Assembly: GCA_903882345.1 (NCBI GenBank)
Contig: CAIRWO010000194.1
Coordinates: forward strand, 1-19,978
DNA: 19,978 nt
Source: Candidatus Omnitrophota bacterium
GTDB lineage: Bacteria; Omnitrophota; Gorgyraeia; Gygaellales; Profunditerraquicolaceae
Reading direction: 5' to 3'
The notes beneath the pieces were generated by a model. The model was given only the letters and a program-made list of their open reading frames with translations, ran no database searches and was not told where the DNA came from. Made by a program: the position numbers and the translations under genes. Below are positions 6,649-13,289 of the stretch, piece by piece; positions within the stretch are counted from its first letter, which is position 1; every line of letters begins with the position of its first letter.

Positions 6649-7385
6649 TTTACGAATTCAAACCCCTTCCCGAAACTAGCCAGATTGTTTTTAAAAATAA
6701 TCACCGCGCTTAGAACGCCTTTGATCGAACGGGCAAATTCCAGCGCCGGCTGCAAACTGTCTTTATTCTGCACGCGGTTAGCGGTCGCCGTAGCCACGGC
6801 GTCGGCAAGAAAGGCGTCCTTTGCCAGAATCACGACACTCTCCGCCCTGCCGAAGCTAAGCGAATGCCCGATCGTCCCGCTGGATGTACAAACGCCTATG
6901 GAATTCTTTTGGCGGCTGATCCTGATCCTTAAGCCCTTCCAGATCCTTGACCTGCCGGCATAAATGGAAACTACGCACGGCCGGGATAATTTTAAAAAAA
7001 TATCCCCGCCATTTTCAATGATCACATCTTTGACCCCGGTCTTTAAAAGATCCCTGGCCAGACACTGGGCAATCGCGCCGGCAACCGCTGCCATCGGCCC
7101 GACGCCTGCGGATCTTGCCGCAGCGGCCATCTTTTTTACGATAAACGGCGCGTTTAACTCTACTGCCAAAGGTTTCAGGTTGACGAGAAACCGCCTGTCT
7201 TTAGCGATATAACTTTCGATCTGGCTGCGATAAAAGGTTATTCTCTTTACGATAAAATCTTTATCTACCGGTTTATCGGATAAAACCGTAACGTCGGTTT
7301 CTTTTACGTTAACGTTTGCCTTAAATAAATTTTTTGCGCTTACCCAATCCCGGTAAAAACGGCGCTGGAATCTATCTGTTTTCAT
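6645..7385 (-). CDS. UPF0280 family protein (ApbE-like fold)
   Basis: 246 residues. Family hallmarks: GVGPMAAVAGAIAQ (about 94-107), VIIENGGDIFL (122-132) and IGVCTSSGTIGHSLSFGRAE with the following VVILAKDAFLADAVATATAN. This is UPF0280/COG2122, structurally related to the flavin transferase ApbE; its biochemical role is not established. It overlaps the HAD gene upstream and rex downstream by ATGA junctions, so all three are translationally coupled. The link with Rex may point to a redox or flavin-related job, but that is inference from position only. No signal peptide is seen, so it is probably cytoplasmic. Confidence 0.85.
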   Translation of the reverse strand: MKTDRFQRRFYRDWVSAKNLFKANVNVKETDVTVLSDKPVDKDFIVKRITFYRSQIESYIAKDRRFLVNLKPLAVELNAPFIVKKMAAAARSAGVGPMAAVAGAIAQCLARDLLKTGVKDVIIENGGDIFLKLSRPCVVSIYAGRSRIWKGLRIRISRQKNSIGVCTSSGTIGHSLSFGRAESVVILAKDAFLADAVATATANRVQNKDSLQPALEFARSIKGVLSAVIIFKNNLASFGKGFEFVK

Positions 7386-7999
7386 CCGCTTATCTCTATG
7401 CCTGCATCCATCAGGTCGTTTTTCAACTGCTCAACGCCCCTGAAGACAAACCCCTGTATGCCCAGCCTGCCGGCGCTCTCGATAAGCTCCGGCCGGTCGT
7501 CGGTGTAAAAGGTTTCCTGGGGCTGTACCCCTAACGCAGCCAATGCCTTTTTATAAATCCGGACGTCAGGTTTTTTAAGCTTCATCTGGAAGGAAAGTAA
7601 AAGATTATGAAAAGGATCAAAAACGGGAAAATTGTCTTTTAGATAATCAAAGTGCAGGGTATTGATGTTTGACAAGAGCGCCAGCCGGTAATTTTTCCTT
7701 AAAGCCTTGGCCAGCCTGTATACGCTACGGTTAGATGCGGTCAAAAAAAATATTCCGTTCCATACCGGCAGGAAGGCCTCATAATCGATATTTAATTTAA
7801 GCGCTTTTTTTACCCCGGAGAAAAACTCTCCCGGTTCGATCATGCCTTCTTCAAATAATCCGGTGAGCGGAGAGTCAAAGAAAAAATTAAATATTTCTTC
7901 TTCCGTCTTGACGCAGAGGGGGGATATTTTTCTGACGGCGATGCGGTGATCAAAATTAATCAAGACATTGCCCAGATCAAAAATTATTGCCTTAACCAT
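7382..7999 (-). CDS. HAD-superfamily phosphatase, YihX-like
   Basis: 205 residues. HAD motifs: nucleophile D8 in FDLGNVL, S110-N111 (LLSN), K142/K143 (LKKPD) and D167-D168 (FYTDDRPE), with a helical cap between motifs I and II. The usual second Asp of DxD is glycine (DLGN), as in the E. coli YihX group, whose founding member dephosphorylates alpha-D-glucose 1-phosphate, so this does not imply inactivity. A sugar-phosphate substrate is plausible but not shown. It lies 11 bases after the PAC2 gene and overlaps the UPF0280 gene by four bases. Confidence 0.85.
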   Translation of the reverse strand: MVKAIIFDLGNVLINFDHRIAVRKISPLCVKTEEEIFNFFFDSPLTGLFEEGMIEPGEFFSGVKKALKLNIDYEAFLPVWNGIFFLTASNRSVYRLAKALRKNYRLALLSNINTLHFDYLKDNFPVFDPFHNLLLSFQMKLKKPDVRIYKKALAALGVQPQETFYTDDRPELIESAGRLGIQGFVFRGVEQLKNDLMDAGIEISG

Positions 8000-8010
8000 T
8001 TTGCTGCCGG

Positions 8011-8979
8011 CTAGTTGCTGTTATCCTTTTTTTTCTTGAACAGATCAAGGAATTTGTCTTCGTATTCTTTATACACATTCCACTTGTCCAGCTCCAGCTT
8101 CAGTTCCTTGGCCCTGGAAATATCGGTTTTTGCCTGGTTAAAAAGCGCGTCGATCTTTTCCTTGACCGACCCCGGCAGCTTGGTAATCTGGCTGAGTGAT
8201 TTTTTTATCTTCTCGATTTCCTCTTCGCCTATCGGCCCGAGGGGCGTGCCTAATTTTAAATAATCCAAAAGCTTGTTGATCTCGTCTTCCATAATATGCG
8301 CCTGGGTCAGGAGGCTGCTTAAATCGATCCGCACTTCCAATATTTTTGCCAGGGCTTCCAACACCACACAACTAGCCTTGGGGTTCTCGATCTGGATCGT
8401 ATAGAGCGGTATTTCACCAAGCAGGCAAAACCCCTCAAACCCTTCCTTTTTGGCGATACCAAGGAATAGCCCGTTCATACCGCTGATCTGGCCATCGGCA
8501 AGGATGCTTAAGTTATATTTTTTCAGGCTGTTGATCAAATCCGCGGAAGTCGCGGTAATCCATACGTTGGCATCCTGCGTGTGTTCAACCGGCTGGGGCA
8601 TTGCCGCAATGCTGATCAGGGTTTTTGCCTTGATCGACTTGGCATAAGCAAGGATCCTGGCACAATACAGTTCTGCCCCGGAAAGGTCAGGCTGGGCATT
8701 GCTGATAAATATAACCAGATCGTTTTTGCCGGATTTATTTTTCCAATAATAGAATTTACCATAGGGCAGTTCCGGCAGGTTCAATATTCCTCCCTGCACG
8801 GAGCTTGAGGTCGGATAGAAGAATTCGTCTGCCAGAAGCTGGGCGCAAACTTCCGCCTTAAAGGTTTCCACAAGGTACTGCGCTGATTTTAACGCTACCT
8901 CCCCCATGCCCGGCCAGGCGACAACAAGATAGGGGTCTTTTAATTTCGGCCGCTTTATAATTTTGATACCTTCCATCAT
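8011..8979 (-). CDS. PAC2 family protein (bacterial proteasome-assembly-chaperone fold)
   Basis: 322 residues. The N-terminal two thirds (about 15-225) follow the PAC2/COG2047 pattern: VVAWPGMGEVALKSAQYL near the start, FYPTSS, LVIFISNAQPDLSG and ADGQISGMNGLFLGIA. The C-terminal 90 residues are highly charged and helical (LPGSVKEKIDALF onwards), probably a coiled-coil arm. Eukaryotic and archaeal relatives assist proteasome assembly; bacterial members have no settled role, and nothing in this window suggests a proteasome. Two ATG codons stand in tandem (8979 and 8976). GAGGAG lies 3 bases before the first and 6 before the second, so the second may be the real start. Confidence 0.85.
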   Translation of the reverse strand: MMEGIKIIKRPKLKDPYLVVAWPGMGEVALKSAQYLVETFKAEVCAQLLADEFFYPTSSSVQGGILNLPELPYGKFYYWKNKSGKNDLVIFISNAQPDLSGAELYCARILAYAKSIKAKTLISIAAMPQPVEHTQDANVWITATSADLINSLKKYNLSILADGQISGMNGLFLGIAKKEGFEGFCLLGEIPLYTIQIENPKASCVVLEALAKILEVRIDLSSLLTQAHIMEDEINKLLDYLKLGTPLGPIGEEEIEKIKKSLSQITKLPGSVKEKIDALFNQAKTDISRAKELKLELDKWNVYKEYEDKFLDLFKKKKDNSN

Positions 8980-9000
8980 TAGCTCCTCGCTTGGGTGCCT

Positions 9001-10125
9001 TTAGAATTTATAATTTTTTAAAAACTCTTCCAGCACCTGGCTGCCTTTATATAAGTTATCTATTTTTACGTACTCATCAACCGTATGGGCGCAGCCGCTG
9101 GTGCCGAAACCCGTGGCAATCGCCGGGATATTTTTATCCTGAAAAAAGGTTATCGTGGTAGCACCCTCGGAGCCGCAGATCTTCGGCGCGATGCCTGAAT
9201 CTTTTAGCGCCGCAGAAAAATTTTTTACCAGCGGATGCAGCCTGTCTATGTAATAATCTTTTTGCATGCCGGATATTTCGATTTTGTAACTATTGGCATA
9301 CCTGCCGACAACCTTTTTTAAATCTTTGATCATTTTTTTAGCGCTCATCCCGGGCAGGTAGCGGAAATCCAGCTCAAACTCGCACCAGTCAGCGACTATA
9401 TTGACCTTATCCCCGCCTTTGATCGTACCGATATTCATTGTTGGGGGCCGGAGATACCTGTTCTTTCTATACACAAACTTTCGGCCTTTTAAATCCTTTA
9501 AGATATCTACGGCAATGCTGATGGCGTTCACCCCGAGCCAGGGATAAGCGCCGTGCGCCTTCTTGCCGAAAATCTTTACCTTGAGATGAATAAGGCCTTT
9601 TTGGGCAACGATAATTTCAAATTCATCCGCATCCAATACTACTGCCGCGTCGGGCTTTAATATATTCTTGTTGATCAGCGGGATGAGGCCGTAATCCGAA
9701 CCCGTCTCTTCATCAGCCGTAGCGGCAAAGATAAGATTATAATCTAAAACTACATTGTCTTCAACTAAACTATTTATTACCTCCATCCCGACTGCCAGAT
9801 TACATTTACAGTCGGTTGCCCCCAGCCCGTATATCCTGGCCTGATGGATTTTCCCGGCAAACGGCGGGAGCGTCCAATTCCTGCCCGCGGGGACGGTATC
9901 AAGGTGCGGGGTGATCAAAAGTGTTTTTTTGCATCGGGGACTGACTAAATAGGCAAGCAGATTTGCGCGGCCATTTTTAAACTCGTATATTTTTGTCCGC
10001 AGCCCCAGCCTCTTTAAATAATCTCCGACAAATCCGGCAATTTTTGCTTCCGTTGACCCCGGATTCTGAGAATCTATGCTAATCAGCTTTTGCGTAAGGC
10101 CTATTAAACGTTTTTTGTTTATCAT
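9001..10125 (-). CDS. M20-family metallopeptidase/deacylase (ArgE/DapE/CPG2 type)
   Basis: 374 residues, usual for the family. Di-zinc site: H74 in PHLDTVPAG, bridging D105 in GATDCKCN, general base E139 with ligand E140 (ADEETGS), an Asp near 165-167 (VLDADEFE) and H347 in SGCAHTVDE. The insert domain shows the KAHGAYPWLGVNAI segment typical of the dimerisation lid. Relatives hydrolyse N-acyl amino acids or C-terminal peptide bonds (acetylornithine, succinyl-diaminopimelate, dipeptides); the substrate cannot be chosen from motifs. No ribosome site is obvious before the ATG at 10125. It is the first gene after the palindromic gap and heads the run down to rex. Confidence 0.88.
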   Translation of the reverse strand: MINKKRLIGLTQKLISIDSQNPGSTEAKIAGFVGDYLKRLGLRTKIYEFKNGRANLLAYLVSPRCKKTLLITPHLDTVPAGRNWTLPPFAGKIHQARIYGLGATDCKCNLAVGMEVINSLVEDNVVLDYNLIFAATADEETGSDYGLIPLINKNILKPDAAVVLDADEFEIIVAQKGLIHLKVKIFGKKAHGAYPWLGVNAISIAVDILKDLKGRKFVYRKNRYLRPPTMNIGTIKGGDKVNIVADWCEFELDFRYLPGMSAKKMIKDLKKVVGRYANSYKIEISGMQKDYYIDRLHPLVKNFSAALKDSGIAPKICGSEGATTITFFQDKNIPAIATGFGTSGCAHTVDEYVKIDNLYKGSQVLEEFLKNYKF

Positions 10126-10141
10126 ATTATGTATTCACTTA

Positions 10142-10317
10142 GCAATTTTGCCGGGTTTGTCTTGTCTTGTTCTCGCAGCAACGCTCGCCCCGCCCGGCGT
10201 GCGGGGCTTCGCTCGGAAGTCGGCTTTCGCTCCCCTTGACGCTTTGCGTCAAGGGGCCATGCCCGCTCAAGCCTCCTACGTGCTGCTCGAATCAAGCCAA
10301 GACAGCCGCAAAATTGC
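10142..10317. repeat. Composite palindrome A (long inverted repeat with nested hairpins)
   Basis: Outer arms GCAATTTTGC (10142-10151) and GCAAAATTGC (10308-10317) pair perfectly. Inside them CTTGtCTTG (10161-10169) faces CAAGcCAAG (10293-10301), and GCAGCA (10175-10180) faces TGCTGC (10281-10286). The centre carries GCCCCGC/GCGGGGC (10187-10193/10201-10207) and a perfect 11-base stem with a 3-base loop, CCCCTTGACGC/GCGTCAAGGGG (10232-10256). I see no coding sequence. It may be a folded RNA, a terminator complex, or a non-autonomous palindromic element of the REP type. Confidence 0.75.
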
Positions 10318-10362
10318 CAGAGGCTATAGTTCTAAATGCACCTGACGGATTTTCGAGCGAAT

Positions 10363-10541
10363 AGCCGATTTAGCCAATGGAGCTTTCAGCATTTCGGGAA
10401 TCCCGATGCCAGCCGAGAGGCTGGCAATATCGGGACAGCGATGCACTGTTTGAGACCTTTTTGCTCTAGCAAAAAGGGCGAGTTCAGCGCCGCCGAAATG
10501 CGAAAGAACATTGGCGTCCCGCCGAAGGCGGGAAATCGGCT
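10363..10541. repeat. Composite palindrome B (long inverted repeat with nested hairpins)
   Basis: Arms in order: AGCCGATTT (10363-10371)/AAATCGGCT (10533-10541), GCCAATG (10373-10379)/CATTGGC (10509-10515), CTTTC (10383-10387)/GAAAG (10502-10506) and GCATTTCGG (10389-10397)/CCGAAATGC (10493-10501). Enclosed hairpins are TCCCGAT plus GCCAGCC with GGCTGGC plus ATCGGGA (10401-10435), CCTTTTTGC/GCAAAAAGG with loop TCTA (10456-10477), and CCCGCC/GGCGGG (10518-10532) within the right arm. Together with palindrome A it fills the 444-base gap between the M20 gene and the outer-membrane gene. The remaining 45 bases between A and B and the flanks show nothing I recognise. Confidence 0.78.
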
Positions 10542-10569
10542 CTTGAGCGAGAAAAGCCGACGGGGACAT

Positions 10570-11250
10570 TTAAAAACTGTAATTCAGGCTGAAGGCTGCT
10601 GCCTCACCGTCAAAAAACTGCCCCTCCGCGTTTATCCATAAATTCTTTGCCAGCGGAACGTCAAAACCAAAGACTAGCCCTACGCTGCGGGTCAAATCCG
10701 ATTTTTCCCGTTTCCTCTCTCCGTTTGTCCAATGTATATAATCCGCACGCGACCACTTTGTGCCAAGGTACGGGGTGATCATTTTAAAGGAATACGAGCC
10801 GAGCAGGGAAAACTGCCAGTCATCCAAAACCGCCTTATGCTTGGTAGAGCCGATAAAAATTGTGTGCGGATGCACGCTGATATGCTGGAACCCAAAAACC
10901 ATTTTTACAGGCTGCCGGTCAAATAATTTAAGCCGGAAACCGTAGCCTCCGCCGAGAAAAGTAGGATAGTCTATTTCGCTGCCTGTTTCAGGATGCTGCT
11001 TAAAGTTACCGACACCGCCTTTTAAGTCGATAGACAACCAGTCAAAAATACCGTAGGATAAAAGCAAAAAATTCTGCATGCTGCGGTATGTGCCGTAATG
11101 GTCCTTAAGGTACCTTTTAAAGATATCATGGTACTGCAGCCCAAGAAAAATTTCTTTTTTCTCAGGCATTTTCGTGCCGTAACAGGGAGCAGCATAAGAA
11201 GACGTTGCTAAAATTAAGATAATAAGCAGGGAAATAACAAAGTTACGCAT
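10570..11250 (-). CDS. Small outer-membrane beta-barrel-like protein
   Basis: 226 residues with a clear signal peptide (hydrophobic 4-16, likely cleavage after SYA at 20). The rest alternates short polar and aromatic stretches such as LLLSYGIFDWLSIDLKGGVG, YGFRLKLF, MVFGFQHISV and SLLGSYSFKMITPYLG, and ends ...AAFSLNYSF. The terminal phenylalanine and the strand pattern suggest a barrel of roughly 8-10 strands inserted by the BAM machinery. No family can be named. A strong GAGGAGGAGG site lies 3 bases before the ATG. It is 15 bases after the hexokinase gene and closes the right-hand gene run before the palindromic gap. Confidence 0.7.
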   Translation of the reverse strand: MRNFVISLLIILILATSSYAAPCYGTKMPEKKEIFLGLQYHDIFKRYLKDHYGTYRSMQNFLLLSYGIFDWLSIDLKGGVGNFKQHPETGSEIDYPTFLGGGYGFRLKLFDRQPVKMVFGFQHISVHPHTIFIGSTKHKAVLDDWQFSLLGSYSFKMITPYLGTKWSRADYIHWTNGERKREKSDLTRSVGLVFGFDVPLAKNLWINAEGQFFDGEAAAFSLNYSF

Positions 11251-11265
11251 AAACCTCCTCCTCTT

Positions 11266-12603
11266 TTAGTTTTCGTCTGTTACCGCGGCAATAATCGCCG
11301 CGCCTATCCCTGAACCGTCTTTGGTCAAGCTTATTTTTATTTTACTGCTCTTTTTGGCAAATATCCGCTTTAGGCAGGCGTTGATGCCATTGGCAAAACC
11401 GGGGTATTTTTCATATACCGTGCCGTCAACCGCAACCGTATGCCTGCGGGATAAATCAGGGTCGATCTTTAAAATTATTGCTGCCAGGGACGCAGCGCTT
11501 AAACAGGCAGCCCGGCCGGATATAAAATTACATATTTTCTTTACCACCTGGCGGTCTTGGCAACAAGAATCCTTAATGCCTAACTTCCTCAATAATGAAT
11601 TTGTTTTAACTAAACCAACGGTCCGGTCAGCTGCAATATAAGACATATATTCTGTTTTGAAAACCCGCGGTACTCTTAGTGCCTGCGGAAGCTTACTGTT
11701 AAACAAAACGCCCCTTTTTATCAAATCCAGCATCACCAGACGAGCAATCTCCCCCAGGTACATTCCGGAGATCATCTTTTCCAAAATATGCTCTCCCGGA
11801 TTAATGGAGTTTTTATCAAGGATACGGTCGTAAACGGTAGTATTGATCTTGTTAAAATTCGCCCATTCCGTATTGATGATCATATGGCTGCCTTTTGTCT
11901 TGCGGCCTTTCATTTTAAGGATACGGGAAATTTTCTCGCGATAGCAGGCATTTGTCCCCGTGCCAAAAATTGCTCCTATGTCGCACTCGGATTCTCTGTA
12001 AGCCCGAGCAACCAGCGTACCCACCGTATCATTGGCAAGCGCAGCCACTTTTATATTATACAGCCCTTTTTCCGCCAGCGCCCTATTCAGCAGTCCGACA
12101 ACGTCTTTACCGACTACCCCCTTGGCGCAAAACCCCTTTGTCCAATACATCAGCACGCCCGAGGTAATGCTAGCCTGCCTGATGGGAAAAGAAAAGGTAA
12201 ATCCGATATCGCTCTTCTTGGTGCCGGCGATGCCCTTTTCCTGAACAAAACGCTTAATGCATCCGGCAATAAAATCAAAAAGGTCTTTGCCTTTACCTTT
12301 AATATATTTTTCTTTTAAAACAAATTTTCTTTCCGCCAGCTTTTCAATTCTGCCGCTACCCTTAAGCTCAAGCTGCAGGAGACGTAAATTGGTGCCTCCC
12401 AGGTCAAGGGCAATGAACCTTCCCTTTTCTTTTCCCGAAGGCCTGTCCACGAATGCCGGCAGCATCTCCAGGGAGCTCTTTTCCCCCGCCAGCCCCTTAT
12501 TCATCTGGAAATGGAAATCTTTGATAAATCTTTTTATCTGGCCGGCAGTAAGCGCAAATTCCTGTTCTAGTCTATCCAACAATCTTATTTTTAGGTTTTT
12601 CAC
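11266..12603 (-). CDS. Eukaryote-type hexokinase
   Basis: 445 residues, close to a single yeast or plant hexokinase domain and longer than bacterial Glk or ROK glucokinases. Motifs match the eukaryotic hexokinase family: ALDLGGTNLRLL (66-76, phosphate 1 loop), GFTFSFP (134-140, sugar-binding region), NDTVGT (191-196, catalytic D192), GTGTNACY (214-221), INTEWANF (243-250, with E246), AVDGTVYEKYPGF and the C-terminal KDGSGIGAAIIAA adenosine loop. It should phosphorylate glucose or related hexoses with ATP in the cytoplasm. The start codon is GTG and overlaps the stop of the HhH-GPD gene (GTGA). Such hexokinases are uncommon in bacteria, so the gene may be an old transfer or a lineage trait. 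The assignment to family is firm; sugar preference is unknown. Confidence 0.92.
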   Translation of the reverse strand: MKNLKIRLLDRLEQEFALTAGQIKRFIKDFHFQMNKGLAGEKSSLEMLPAFVDRPSGKEKGRFIALDLGGTNLRLLQLELKGSGRIEKLAERKFVLKEKYIKGKGKDLFDFIAGCIKRFVQEKGIAGTKKSDIGFTFSFPIRQASITSGVLMYWTKGFCAKGVVGKDVVGLLNRALAEKGLYNIKVAALANDTVGTLVARAYRESECDIGAIFGTGTNACYREKISRILKMKGRKTKGSHMIINTEWANFNKINTTVYDRILDKNSINPGEHILEKMISGMYLGEIARLVMLDLIKRGVLFNSKLPQALRVPRVFKTEYMSYIAADRTVGLVKTNSLLRKLGIKDSCCQDRQVVKKICNFISGRAACLSAASLAAIILKIDPDLSRRHTVAVDGTVYEKYPGFANGINACLKRIFAKKSSKIKISLTKDGSGIGAAIIAAVTDEN

Positions 12604-13283
12604 CCCGCCTTTTCTCCTGATTTATACCCCGCCACTGTAAGGGCGGGGGTTCCTTTTAACGGGCAGCTGTCACATTTGGGTTTAGACTTCCGGCAGAAGT
12701 CCTTGGCTAATTTTACCAGAAGCGCATGATATTCGTTAAATAATTTTTCTTGCCGTTTGAGGTTATCCATAAACAGCTTTTGCACGTCCGCGTAAGCGGT
12801 ATCCTCTTTTATGAACCCATGCCGGCTGATGATCCTTTTTGTATACGCATCGACTACGAATACCGGCTTATGCAAGCCGTAAAGGAGGATTGAATCCGCA
12901 GTCTCAGGGCCTATGCCGTTTACCGACAATAACTGGCTGCGCAAAACAGCGGTATCGACAACGGACATTTTATTTATATCACCTTTGTAGCGCTCAAACA
13001 AAAACCTCAAGAAATTCTTCAGCCGCTTTGCCTTGACGTTATAGCAACCCGCGGGCATAATCAACCGGCTGAGCTCTTTATGAGTCAGGCCGCGGAGCCT
13101 GCGCGGGTTTAATAATTTATGTTTTTTTAGATTACCAATGGCCTTTTCGACATTGCCCCAGTTGGTATTCTGCGTGAGGATCGCCCCGACCATTACTTCA
13201 AAAGGGGTTTTTCCCGGCCACCAGTTTTGCGGCCCGAAAAAGGAATATAATTTTTGATAAATAGACTTTAATTTCTTGTTCAA
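12600..13283 (-). CDS. HhH-GPD DNA glycosylase (endonuclease III-related)
   Basis: 227 residues. It shows the endonuclease III fold: TPFEVMVGAILTQNT at 26-40, the helix-hairpin-helix NGIGPETAD (122-130) and catalytic D145 in VVDAYTKR. The lyase lysine of endonuclease III (GRKTAN) is replaced by E127, so a simple glycosylase without strand cleavage is expected, as in MagIII-type alkyl-base glycosylases. Three cluster cysteines are present (C197-x6-C204-x2-C207) but the fourth position is proline 213, so an iron-sulfur cluster is doubtful or uses another ligand. The start is a TTG without a visible ribosome site, 6 bases after the previous stop; the first in-frame ATG would remove 30 conserved residues. 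Damage specificity is unknown. Confidence 0.85.
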   Translation of the reverse strand: MNKKLKSIYQKLYSFFGPQNWWPGKTPFEVMVGAILTQNTNWGNVEKAIGNLKKHKLLNPRRLRGLTHKELSRLIMPAGCYNVKAKRLKNFLRFLFERYKGDINKMSVVDTAVLRSQLLSVNGIGPETADSILLYGLHKPVFVVDAYTKRIISRHGFIKEDTAYADVQKLFMDNLKRQEKLFNEYHALLVKLAKDFCRKSKPKCDSCPLKGTPALTVAGYKSGEKAG

Positions 13284-13289
13284 ATGAAA

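Noticed and set aside
8011..8979. Evidence for a bacterial proteasome locus
   Set aside because: PAC2 proteins occur widely in bacteria without proteasomes, and no prcA, prcB, mpa or pup-like gene is in the window.
10142..10541. CRISPR array
   Set aside because: There is no direct repeat of constant length with spacers; the structure is inverted-repeat only, and no cas genes are present.
10324..10641. Open frames of 81 (minus) and 101 (plus) codons over the palindromic gap
   Set aside because: Both run through the nested hairpins of palindrome B, have no recognisable domain or ribosome site, and one runs into the antisense of the outer-membrane gene.
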